NCBI RefSeq assembly: GCF_000321225.1
Contig: NW_004450660.1
Coordinates: forward strand, 248,001 to 312,000
Direction of reading: 5' to 3'
DNA: 64,000 bases
From: Odobenus rosmarus divergens
Taxonomy: Eukaryota > Chordata > Mammalia > Carnivora > Odobenidae
Positions 11,149-22,284 of the stretch are shown one piece after another. The stretch's first letter is position 1, and each line of letters begins with the position of its first letter. The notes under the pieces are model-generated. The model worked only from the letters and a program-made list of their open reading frames with translations, did not search any database and was not told where the DNA came from. The translations under genes and the position numbers were made by a program.

Positions 11149-13340
11149 AAATTACTATAATCAGTTGGCCAATATTTTGTTCATTTTTAAGCTGGGGTAA
11201 GTTGAATGCATGGTCAGCTTGTCAAACACTGTTTCTCAGGATCTCCTCATCATTCTGGTACATACTTGACTTGTTTTTCTGCATCTTTCCCTCGACAAAG
11301 AAGACTATACTATATTTCCTCCTTTGATCATCAGTTTTGGAAGTCCAATCCCTCTTTCTATTTATCCCAAATTGCTTTGACTTTTGATCTTATCCTCCAA
11401 GATCTTGGCAGCTTTCAAACACCAACTTTTTACATCTCATTAATGAGATATTGCTCTATTTATCGTTCAGCTTAGGGATGAAATTATTAAATAGCATGGA
11501 GTTTATTATGTTCTCCTGAACTGACAGTAACCCTTTGAGCTTTGTCTTCTGTGTCTGGTTCTTTAGTTTTATGTTCTGGACAAGGGCTTATAGTTTATTG
11601 ATGAGCTCACCTTATATAATGTAGTCAAAAGCCTTGACAATCAACACATGATCTATTGCCTCATTGAGTAAGACCTGCCATGCCATCCTGGAATATACTC
11701 AGCAATTCTATTAGGACTTCTTTTCCAAGACAAATTAGTTATTAGCTTCATGGACCCAGGACATTCCTTTGCACATCTCCTATATGATTGTATCCTTGTC
11801 AGAGACTTCTCATGTAGAAAATGACTTCGTATGTCTTCCATTTCTAGTGTTCCTTTTAATTTTACTAAGGATCAGAAGATTGTTTCTTATTCTGAGTTAC
11901 TTACTCATTTTCACTGAGTCCTAAAAGTGGTGTTAAGATCCCCTTTTTTTTGTCCACTCTTTTTAACCCTTTGGAACAAAATTACTTAACTGTATATTCT
12001 ATATTTCCATATTCTGTACACCCAAATAATATTTTTGTAGAAATACTTATTAAGTACCAGGATTATTTAACATAAGCCTCTGGAGAGCAGCCTAATTTCA
12101 TAATGGCCATAAGGAATATTCCTTGACTCACCAACTTCATTGTCAGGTTTTGAAGGGTGAGACATTTTTCTTTCCTCTTTAACCTATAATTTTAGAGAAG
12201 CTATATATAGGTAGTAGATCTTTAACAAGTACTTGACAAATATTTAATATGTCTGCAAATTTCATACCTGTGATGTACAGGGATGACATTTCTTTTGAGC
12301 CCAACACCCACCTCTCTTGTGTGGGAGTGTAGATTTTGAAAATGATGTGAGGGAAAAAAAGAAAAAAGAAAAGAAAATAATGTGAGAGGTGGCTTAAGAG
12401 GGATATTTGACATTTTCTGAAGGAAACCATATCTACTGAATTTTGAGCACCTATTTGATGTATTTCTAGAAGGCAAGGCACTTCTTAGGATTAGATCCCA
12501 TGTGGGTTTTCTGCCCCTTTTGAGAGATTTCCCATATTCCTTTCATTCTGTTCTCCAGCATAGATGCTTCAGTTCTGGTGTGGGATACTTCTGTTGTTCC
12601 AAGGTAGATAGGAACTCCCCAAGCTAGATTATGAACTTCTTGAAAAGAAGACCCATGACTTATCTAACTTTGTATCTCCATTTGATAACACAGTGTCTTT
12701 TATGTGGCAAGCACTTACTGTTTGATACATGAGCAAGCAAGGACCCTCTGCCCCATCTCAACACTCTCATCAATGTACTGAGGTCAGGGCCACATGCTAG
12801 GCACTCATACAAGTATCTGAAAAATAGTGTTATAATTCTGTTTCAAGTGTTTATTCACCTGTGGCCATATGTGCAAAGCAGTCATGCAGTTTTTCCAACT
12901 TTCTCCAAGAGATTTTTTTTTTTTTTTTAACTGGATTGCTCATTCTGTTCCACTGATCAGTTCAGTCTGTGATCTGGGACCATTAAATGACAGTGTCTTT
13001 GCCAAATGTTATCCCTTGGTATTTGGATCCCACTTCTTTGGGTGTGCTAAAAAATTAAAATTCAGAGCAGATAGACCCTCTGCCTATCTGCATTTAGGTT
13101 AAAGATATTGAAAGGTGTGTCTGTCACTCTGATAAAGGTACAACTTCCAAATTTGGGTGTGTACTCACATGCCTTATAGTATAGGGATTCTTCTCTCACC
13201 CCTTTGTTTTTGGCTTGTTGACATCTTGAGTAATGATGGTAGCCCCCCTCATTGTTATGGAGCTCCAGATTACAGAATCCTCATGCTTACGTTGTCCATG
13301 TGATTCTCCCATCAGCCTAGGACACTATATAGCTCAGGTC
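11149..13340 (+). other. MCTP2 intron, mostly unclassified sequence
   Basis: Between the L1 and the MIR at 13.34 kb I can name only a diverged L2 end at 12605-12740. The block at 11500-11880 has the texture of an old retroposed or transposon coding region, but all frames are broken and I cannot name it. Confidence 0.5.
12605..12740 (+). repeat. L2 LINE 3' end, sense
   Basis: The order 'ctagattatgaacttcttga', 'tatctaactttgtatctcca', then 'gtggcaagcacttactgttt' matches the 3' end of L2, diverged. Confidence 0.6.
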
Positions 13341-13490
13341 TTTATTATTCAGATTTTAATGTAAGAAATCTGAGGCACAGGAGGGTCCAGTGGTTTGCCT
13401 AAACCCACATAGCAGATACCTGGTGATGCCAGAGCTCGGTCCCAGCTATTCCTGTTCCGTAGCCCTTGTTCCTTGACCCATTGACCCTTA
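13340..13490 (-). repeat. MIR SINE, antisense
   Basis: It shows 'gaaatctgaggcacaggag', 'tggtttgcctaaacccacat' and 'cagatacctggtgatgccag', the reversed MIR core and tRNA-like part. Confidence 0.7.
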
Positions 13491-13589
13491 CTGAGGACCC
13501 AGGAGTACATGAGCCCCTGTGGACACTTGGTCTCACACAGTAGTTAATATTGTGGAATTACTGACATTTGACAACATAAAAAAAAAATA

Positions 13590-13850
13590 AGGTGTGCTTT
13601 CGAAGCATGCAATCGGAGCGCCTTATAATTTTGATTCTCACTGTTTTTCAAACAGACAATCTCAGTGCATTGTGGGCCACTTCTGCCCTTATTGGTGCAT
13701 TTGAGCTACTGTGCAGGTTTATAATCTTCTCGGTGACAAAGAATGCAGTGTTTTGATCGGCTGTGAGATTATCCCTGCCTTGCTGTTCATTGTAAAGACT
13801 CCAGATGCGCACACTATATATAATTAACAATAGAAGATATATCTTTTCTC
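13590..13850. promoter_or_regulatory. Candidate conserved non-coding element (intronic)
   Basis: This segment matches no repeat I recognise and keeps several CpGs (in TTTCGAAGC, AATCGGAGCGCC, TCTCGGTGAC, GATCGGC and GATGCGC) in an otherwise CpG-poor intron. It also contains GCATTGTGGGCC and TATAATTAAC motifs. This is suggestive of a constrained cis-element, but conservation was not measured. The open frame on the minus strand is short and uninformative. Confidence 0.3.
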
Positions 13851-15380
13851 AATAAGTCTTTGTCTCCCTTCATCATTTTGCCTCGTCTGTTTTCTTTTGC
13901 CAAAAAGCCCATGCTACAATTAAATGTCTTTAGAATAACACAGTGAGAGTATTTTAGTTTAAAGGAACGCTGGGGGAAATTTTAGCTAGAAACATGAAGC
14001 TTGCTGTGGGGGGTAGAGAGAAGAAAGGCAGAGTGCAGCTTTGACTTGAGAGAAAAAGGATCATTTGTAAGGAGCCTTCCCCAGCCCAACCACCGGGCCA
14101 CCATTTTACTCATGAACAATGGCCAGCTCCCATTTGCAAAGCAGATGTAAATCTGACCCTCTAAGGAAATGACTGGAGGTTGGTATTGTGTCAGGTATAA
14201 TGTCACTCAGAAAGTTCTGTCCTTAGATGAAAGCAAAATAATACTTAATGAAGAAAAACAGCAAAGCTTTTATGGGCTGGGGACCGTCAGACAGCTAACT
14301 GTTACCTTGACTCTTTGAGGGAAGAGTCAGTCAGGGTTCACCTAAGGTGAGAATTCATTCAGCATCACTGGGATCAACCAGGGCTTCAGGTATGATCCTC
14401 GCTAAACAAGCACTCTGTGGCCGAACTTCAGAAGCCCACCACCTTACTCTTTCTGCTTGGAAAACTCAGCATGAGAAAGAGTTGACCTTTGGAGGAAAGA
14501 CAACAGCTCCTGAGCTCTTACCAGCAGCTGGGAGGAACAGAGGAGGAGACACATAGGTGGCTGAGAGGTACATCCCTCTGGAGAGGAAACCGCAGGTGGA
14601 GCTTGCCCGGGGCATGCCCACACACCCAAAGTGCAGCCATCAAAGACACTTTAAGGGTTGAACCTCCTCTAATTACCACTGTCCCCATCCTAAATTAGCA
14701 GGGACTCCATTGACTAGACAAACCCACACACCAGTGTCGCGGTCCATAAATTAAGTTAGCAGCCATAGTAAGATAATTTCCAATAATAACTTTTCACAGT
14801 TTCCTGCAGCATCAAAGTACAATCAACACGTCAAGTTGTGTTCTGCAGTGAGAGAAGAGAAACCTGTGAAAATGAGCTGGAGTTGGGGAGAGAGATTTCT
14901 GCAGTTTCTTTTTAACAACAAAAAAGCGACTCCCGCCGTCCACCTCCTACTGCTACGTTTGGTCCAGAGCCCCCAAGCAGAGACTTGTTGGGGCTAATGA
15001 AGACCTTTTCCCATCTGGGACGTTTGTTTTCCTAGCAGAGGAGGCTGTTAATCAGCGTAGTCCAAAAAAGCCAATGAGCTCCACGGTTTTAGTGTCTGTT
15101 TCTGCCGCCCTGCTGCTGGGATTGTAATGGGATTTTCACAGTTGAAGATGGCAGAACTCCTGTCCCACAGAATCACCCCCCACCCCTCCTTCCTTCCAGA
15201 AAAGGCATTTGTGAGTGATTCCACATGACAGCGACATGTGTGTGTGTGACTTGAGGTCTAGTGTAAAAAATTACACTAATTTTTACTTGTGAATCTCCCC
15301 CTCCCCCAGTCAGGAGAGTTTTTAAAGATAGATGGATAGGTAGATAGACAAAGAGATCTCCCTGTGTTTCTATTTTTCAG
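13851..15380 (+). other. MCTP2 intron before the penultimate exon
   Basis: There is no recognisable repeat apart from short A/T and (GT)n runs near 15237-15248. The acceptor at 15379-15380 is preceded by a good pyrimidine tract (TTTCTATTTTTCAG). I see no extra exon. Confidence 0.6.
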
Positions 15381-15478
15381 GCATAAATAAATTTACAAAG
15401 AAGCTTCGAAATCCCTATGCCATCGACAATAATGAGCTGCTAGACTTCCTCTCCAGGGTACCATCTGATGTTCAAAAG
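15381..15478 (+). CDS. MCTP2 exon: post-membrane conserved stretch
   Basis: This 98-base exon starts with GC, completing the Gly codon begun at 9156, followed by 32 codons in frame. The product begins [12 protein letters not shown] and ends [11 protein letters not shown]. The motif [14 protein letters not shown] is a hallmark of MCTP C-termini. The Lys at the end and the following exon favour MCTP2 over MCTP1. The acceptor is TTTTTCAG and the donor AAG/GTACGT. Because 98 is not a multiple of three, skipping this exon would shift the frame into the last exon. Confidence 0.96.
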
Positions 15479-17669
15479 GTACGTAATGAACGGTCACTGC
15501 CAACGGGGACCCCAGCACTGAAGTCTGGCCAGCCCCAGAGCCTGAAGAGCACAGGGCGGTGCTCATGTAATTGAGATAATGCACCAGAAAATCCTTAAAG
15601 CGGCCTGGCTTGCAGGGAGGTGGCAGGAAAACCTTTGTCCAGAGCATGAGATGATTATGGAAAATTACCCCCAAAAAAGGGCTACTTAAGAATGATCTGG
15701 AACTCACACTGTGTGGGTATGGTGTGATGGTGTTTGTCCATGTTTTGATCGCTTGCCTCCCTGAGGAGGATAAGATGGGCTCAGTGAGTGGGAGAGTGGG
15801 GGATCCCAAGCTCGGGGAGGATTGCTTATTTTCCTCCTCTTCCTGACGGCAGGCATTTTAGGGTAAGTAGGGGACAAGACGATTCTTCTTTTTTATTCTT
15901 GTTTGCCCTGGTTATGTGCTAGGCTTCCTTTCTATCCCTTTCCCTCCGAAGACTTAGGGATGCCAAGGGCAAAGCTCCCACCCACTCTCATACACATAGA
16001 GGCAGAGATAGTGTGAAATAATTGGATATCGATCAGAAGTATTATTCACAGGTAATGGTCACTTAGTCCAGCAGCATCTAGTCTCTGTGGATGCACACAC
16101 AGATTAAACCAGGCAACAATACCAGAAAGTCTTGTAGAGCAGCCTGAGCCAGGCCCCTGCAGATCAGGTGGCTATAAATCCAGAGGAAGGAGGGGAGGCA
16201 ATGATTTCTCTAAAGGAGAATAGAGATCATAGAAGGAGTAGATGGGGAGGCCATGGTGTAAATACCAACATGATGATCAAAGACACAACCCTTTATTATC
16301 TGAGAGAATCCAAATCAAGTATCGATTTTCATCCTTGGGCCACTGTCACAGAAGTGGTTCACGGCGGCTCCTGGGCAACGGCAGTGACTCGGGCTGAAAA
16401 GACCTACAGTTTCTTTCCCCTTCATTCTGAGTTCTAGAGATTAAAATAGACTCCATGACGCCGTTTTTCTTTAATCTCCATTTTATGATATAATTAGCTA
16501 TTACATGTGTTCTATGAATAGGAGGTTCCTCGTTAACATTTGCATTACATGATTATAAAATAGTAACCTGGCCCCTGTTTGTTTCGCATTGAAGATTGAC
16601 AGGTATGTCATTCCCTGCTCCCCTAGGGGACCTTCACCAAACACTCTGAGGAAAGGGTGCTTTTTTGCATGTATCTCCTTTTGACGAAGTGTAGCTCAAC
16701 ATATGTGATGGGGCATGGTGTCCTTGGGGAGTTTGGCACAAATGCTAAAAACCAGTGAGCACATGTGGTCTGTAATACAATACTTTAAATGAAGCCATTC
16801 CACTGTCAGCCAATCAAAACCCACACACCAAAGCAATGAGATTGAGTTGCATCACTTCAGTTGCAATGTGAGTTCATCCCTGTGTCCTCGAAGAAAGGAA
16901 ATCGTCATCCAGCACACCCTACCACAAGGATTGTCTCTACATAGTCCAGGCACCAGCTCTCCGAGCGGCCATCCGGTTGGAGTGGACGTGAATACAGAGG
17001 GACGCTACAAAAGAGCATTTGAGGAAGATATACAGTATGCTAGTAAGATCCTCCATGTATCCCCAAGAGCACTTTCGAATAACACAATAGACAGTTTTCC
17101 ACTGGGGACTCCCCGAGTGCTCATATTTATCACAGATGTTTTAGCCATTACATTGTAAATGCAATTCATTTTTAAGAGAAATCTATTTAACTCTGTGGCC
17201 AGTATCATTTCAACATTTTTTTTCCTCTCCCTGGCAACATAAATGTATTATATAATTTGCAGAGAATTCTTTCCCCAAGACTTTAGATAATTGTAAATGA
17301 ATATTTCTTAGTAAGTTTTGCTGTATCATATACTAAGATAAACATTCCCAAGAGGCAGTTATTAAGCGTACTTGTGGTTGAAAACGGGCACATACAGAAC
17401 TAAAATTATCTGGCAGTGCCGAGAGCAGGTAGAAACCCATGCATCTCATTAGAAAAATCTGCTTTTAATATTTTGGTCTCAAGAAATGATGCATGACTTC
17501 TCAAATCCTTCCTGCAATTAATCCCTCCATGTTCCTGTGTTTAGAAAATGATTCATTACCTTTGAACCTTCCTTCCTTTGCCTCGGTCTGTCCTTGGGGA
17601 GCCATTAACACACACTGTGGTGAGCTAGGGTTACCTAACCACTGGCGGCCCGTCTGTTTGTTTTCACAG
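15479..17669 (+). other. Last MCTP2 intron
   Basis: The intron is 2.19 kb with canonical GT...AG. It has no repeat that I recognise, which is unusual for this window. Open frames at 16168-16437 and 16847-17158 exist, but I see no splice-site pair or protein family that would make them exons. Confidence 0.6.
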
Positions 17670-17738
17670 GTGCAGTATGCAGAATTGAAACTCTGCAGCA
17701 GCCAGAGCCCCCTTCGGAAGAAGCGCAGTGCTCTCTAG
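17670..17738 (+). CDS. MCTP2 terminal coding exon
   Basis: There are 22 codons and TAG. The product runs VQYAELKLCSSQSPLRKKRS and then AL. VQYAELKL with a basic RKKR tail matches the MCTP2 C-terminus as I know it; MCTP1 ends differently. The acceptor is TTTTCACAG. The tail lies on the cytosolic side after the last membrane span. The clustered basic residues could contact lipid headgroups, which is inference. The stop is followed directly by the 3' UTR. Confidence 0.96.
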   Translation: MQYAELKLCSSQSPLRKKRSAL

Positions 17739-18520
17739 GACCCACGCCAGCCTTGGGCACCAGCACCCAATTCCCTGTTGGGTTGATTAGACCAACACTC
17801 TCTCTGTTTCCGTGGTGGTACCCCTGGTGTCATTCTGAAATGTGTGGAGCCCTCCCTGTACTCTCCCTGCCTCTCCACATGCGCCGATGCACACCCATGT
17901 GCACACATCCACACGCATGGGTATGCTAGTTGCTTAGCGTCTCGGCCCGTCAGAAGGAAACAATCTAGCGACCGTGGAAGACTGAGGTCCCTTCTCAAAT
18001 AGGAGGTAAAGCAAAGCGGCCAGGGGTCTGAATAGCCTCCTCGAGAATGGCTGGGAGACCACCTGGATGCAAGTGTGGCTCCGAACTTGTTTTCCTACCT
18101 CCATCAGATTCTCCTTAAGATTCAGTTTTTTCCTCTCCCATTCACACACTCCTTTCAGATTATCGGGCATGTGAGTCCATTTCTTTCTCTGAGTTCACAA
18201 GTCTCTGGTAGTAGCATCATCTCCCCAACAAGTGTCTCTTATAAGTAGATTTTTTAATAATTACCAGGATTAGCCCAAGCCTTTGGGAGTCCTGCACCAT
18301 GATTACTGAAGACGTGTGTGGACAATGGCAGTCAGCTCCCCGGTGCTGGACGCCAGTGCATATCGCAGTCCGTTGTGGGCAGTGGAAGCCCTGCGAAGGT
18401 CCAAAGGGACCATTCATCCAAAAAGTGAAGGTTACATGAGAGTATTTGGTTGCCTTACAAACGCCATATCTTCTGACTGGACTTTGCTTATTTCCAAAAT
18501 AAAATGTCAATATTAGAGCT
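17739..18520 (+). other. MCTP2 3' UTR (proximal end)
   Basis: It begins after TAG and runs to about 15-20 bases past AATAAA at 18498-18503. It is free of recognisable repeats. A longer UTR using a later signal (for example AATAAA at 19662-19667) cannot be excluded. The exact cleavage site is inferred, not seen. Confidence 0.6.
18498..18503 (+). terminator. Polyadenylation signal AATAAA (MCTP2)
   Basis: This is the first canonical hexamer after the stop codon. It is followed about 25-30 bases later by a GA/G-rich stretch (AGAGAGAGGGGG), which may serve as the downstream element. Confidence 0.6.
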
Positions 18521-18943
18521 TCAGAGAGAGGGGGATGAATGAATGAATTCTGAGAGTATTTAGGAAGATGGATATAGGCTGAGGAGCAAGGGACCAATTT
18601 ATGGCTGCTTTACCTGATTGTCATAATCACTGTATTTGCCTGCATTTTTGAGCAGAAAGTAAAAATAACTCAGCTGTCCAAATCGATCTTTTGTTCCGGA
18701 GCAAGATAAGCTACACATAATGCATATATATCTCAGAACCCCATTCCTTGAAAAGCACCACCCCAAAGTCGTCTTAAAAAATAGCTGATTCCTTCAGACC
18801 CCACCATTTCATAGTACCCCCAAGTAAAAACCCCGGTTTTATGCATATATAAAATACATGCAAATATCCTTCTGTTCAAATGATATTTATGTTGTAAAGA
18901 CTGTATTTTGTTGACACATACTTTGTGCAGTTTTATATATAAC

Positions 18944-18980
<37 letters not shown>

Positions 18981-20400
18981 GTAAAGAAAAGTTGAGGTAA
19001 AAAGACCTGATTTAATAGTGAGGTTTTTTTTTTTTTCTCTCTGGGTTGTAATTTAATAATCTTCAAACAAAAATGTTTATGAAAAATGCCAAAGATTCTA
19101 AACCTTATCATCCCGTGTCTGTTTTTCTTCATATTATATCTTCCTGGTTTTCTTTCTGGCTGAGCCAGATTTCTGCATGATTTGATTTGCTTCAAGTTAA
19201 TGAAGCTGGCTGGAAAAGAGCCTTGCAGAAATTATAAAAGCTCCAGTAAATCTCTTAGTTGTACATACAATAGATATCCAAGAACCTCTTTTGTTAAACC
19301 AGTTATTCAATCTTCTGTGTAAACAATGCCTCATTGTCTCACTCCCAACTATCATGTAGTTTATCACAGTCTGTCATTTTGTAACGACCTAAGTCAGACA
19401 TTTTTAAACAGACATGTGAGATCTGATCAGTCATTTGAATGAAAACTTTCAGCAGCAAAATAACCCCTTATTTATTTAAAAGTGGAACCGATACTTTATT
19501 GTTGTTCCTTTGCTATACAATTTCAAAATGAAATAATTTGTCCAACAAGAAGGCATCATTAGTTAGACTTATTCCCTCTGCAGCCCAGTGGGAATTCTGA
19601 GCATTAAGTTTAGGACACAGACAGCAGCTGGGCTACCAAGAGCAGGACTGAATCAACCTTTAATAAACTGTAAGTGGAAAACAATTGTTAATTGATTAAG
19701 TAGACTTTGAACGTTAAAAATGTTCGTTGTAAGGGAAATGTGAAGATTTATACAAGTAATCAAACTCATACGAGATTCCAGAATGCTCTTTAGATAAAAT
19801 TTATGGATTGTGGATTCAGTATGGTAATTAAAGATAATTTAGTAGGAATGTTGAAGTTTAGCCAAGCTCTCCTGATTCTCTTCTCAAATCTCACACTCCC
19901 ATTTCCAGCTCTGACTGGATGTCTTTAGGCATCTCTACTTCAGTGGGTCAGAAATTGTTATCTCTCCCTCTGTGTGTTCAGGGCCCTTAACCCATAGTCT
20001 CCTAGCTTCCTTATTTCCCTTACTGGCACTGGCATTTTTTGGGCTAGGAATCACTGGGCATCCCCTTTTTTGTTCCTTATGTTTTGTTTTGTTTTTTTCT
20101 CCATCTCCCAACCCATAAGTCTGTAGATCCGGTGTTGCCATGTTATCTTGTCCATTTCTATCTTGTCCATTTCTGATCACCACCCCCTAAGCCAAGGCCT
20201 CCAAAACCTCTTACAAGACATGGCGATGGTACCAATTACATTACACCAGCTTAATCCTTATTCCGACTATTCTTTTCACTAGGAATACTTTCTCACACAT
20301 TTCTGTCCAAATAAATTCTACCCTCTTTTAAAATTTTCAGAAGTTTCCTGCCCCAATTAGGATTTCTTTTGTTTCCTTGGCTGAATTAGATTCTACCCTT
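18521..20400. other. Downstream flank, no gene seen
   Basis: A/T-rich, largely unique sequence. It contains the (TG)n at 18949-18979 and a second AATAAA at 19662-19667. I see no repeat family with confidence and no exon. Confidence 0.6.
18949..18979. repeat. (TG)n microsatellite
   Basis: About fifteen TG units directly after an ATATAACATATA stretch, about 0.45 kb beyond the proximal poly(A) signal. Confidence 0.95.
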
Positions 20401-20562
20401 CTCTCTTGCACCCCCTCCCCCACATCTTTCATATCTTTCTGGCATTTGCCATATTCTGCTATAGCTCATCATTACCAGAGGCCTTGACTCCCTCTGTCCT
20501 CCACTGGGTAGACCATCCTGTCTGGCACCTAATAGACACTCAGAAAATACCTGATTAATTGA
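20400..20562 (+). repeat. L2 LINE 3' end, sense
   Basis: The text 'cactgggtagaccatcctg', 'tggcacctaatagacactca' and 'gaaaatacctgattaattga' matches the L2 terminal region ending in its TGA-type repeat. Confidence 0.55.
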
Positions 20563-20829
20563 TTGGGTCATAGTCAACTTTTCTTCTCTGCCCTTTCATG
20601 TATACAGAGCGCTGAGATGGGTAGATTAGTGTGGTCTATCAGAGGAAATAATTTCTTGTATTAAACACACAGCTCATACTGTGTGATATTATTTATAAGC
20701 TTTGGCCATGTCAACTATAAACTTTTCAGTGATGTCTTATATTGGAGAAGTCATTACCTACATATCACAGGAAAATATATTTGTGCATGGTTAAAAAAAA
20801 ACTTTGATTTTTCTTCTTGTCATTTATCA

Positions 20830-21760
20830 TTTAATGAACATATATGGAACACTGATGATCTACCTGAACAAAACAGACTGCATTCCCTTGGTGGAGACGG
20901 ACATGAAACAGATACTTTTGAAAAGTGGCATGACATTTGCAGATTCAAGTTTTAAAAAGAGTATTCTGGCTGCAGTGGGTAGACCAGCAATTGTGAATGT
21001 TCAGAGAAGAGCTAATTTGAATAATCTTCATAAATTGATGGTCACCTGGACCTTCGAATAGTGTCAATGGAAAAAAACTACAGGTGAAATCGTGAGATGG
21101 TTAGGAGGAAAAATGAGCAGGACTTCTCAGTTGCTTGACTATGGGGTGAAGGAGAGAGTAGAATTCAAGATGGCACTCAGTGTTCTCATCTTGGGGTCCA
21201 GGAAGATGGTATGGTGTTTGCTAAGAGAGAATTACAGGAGCAGCCATGAGAAGAATAGCATGAGACCAGTTTTAGACAATGTTGAATATGGGGTACCTGA
21301 CAAGTCTCTAAATGGGGATCTCAAAAGAGGTAACAATATATGGATATGGAGCCAAGAAAAGAAATATACTATACTTGAAGGAGATTTACATAAGGGCCAA
21401 CATTCATAGAAATGATTGCAGCCACATGCTTCAAGAAATTGACTCCACACTCAAAAAGTTCTGTAAGGATGAGTCCACTAAGGCTAAATAGAAAATATTA
21501 AATAAGAGAAAAAGCAGTAAGCATATACTGTCATAGAATTCATTTGGTAGAGTGTGTTTCAAGAAAGCAGGTGTGGTCTATAGTGCTAAATACCACTGAG
21601 ATCACTTCAGTTGAGGACAGCACAGAGACCTTTAATGGCATGGCAACTTGTGGGGATCTTAGCGATGAGTCATTTCTGTAGTGTGGTAGGAAATGAAACC
21701 AGTTTTGAGTTGAGAAATGAGTGGACCTAGGAAAATGGAGACCACATGGAGGTACCCCTT
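20830..21760 (-). repeat. Ancient repeat, L2-antisense-like plus unnamed part
   Basis: At 20835-20910 the text resembles L2 in antisense ('acctgaacaaaacagactgc'). It then passes into a long purine-rich stretch ('gttttagacaatgttgaata', 'gtctctaaatggggatctca') that I know as a widespread old mammalian repeat without being able to name it. The same order of parts recurs at 53.6-55.2 kb. All frames are broken. Confidence 0.45.
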
Positions 21761-22284
21761 GAAAAATTCCACTAGAAGGAGAGGAGAGAGAGCACAAGAA
21801 CTCAGAATGGAAGGTGCCTGGAATTATTAAGGGAAAAAAGTAGATGTGTCATGAACTCAGTGTGCACCTGTTAGTAACAAAAAATTCTTCATGAGTACAA
21901 GATGGAGTGATCTGTATCATTTAAAACTGTGCTCTGTTGAAACCCACCTCTCTTTTGTGTAGTAGTAATTCGACTTTTATGGGAGTAAAGTGGCTGGGAA
22001 ATCAAAATACAGTATCTTCTGAAAATATTATGCATGCTCAATTGATCATTGGATGAATGTTGAAAGGTGACATCTGAAGAATGGCTTAAAGCACATTCCC
22101 TCTTTATGTAGGTCTCTGTAGAAAGTCTACCGGGCTGTTCTGGTATGTTAATGTAGTGCTTTACATGGGGAAAATGGATAGTCAAGCACAGAAGAATAGC
22201 TAGTATTTTAGAGCATTTATTAAATGCCAGGTACTTTCTAAGTGCTTTAGATGTAATAGCTCATTTAATTAACAACAACAAAAC

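Noticed and set aside
15393..15809. 138-codon minus-strand open frame overlapping the penultimate MCTP2 exon
   Set aside because: It is a shadow of the exon and intron on the opposite strand; the plus-strand exon has correct splice sites and family match.
16847..17158. 103-codon frame in the last MCTP2 intron as an extra exon
   Set aside because: No convincing splice-site pair, and the three assigned exons already join in frame.
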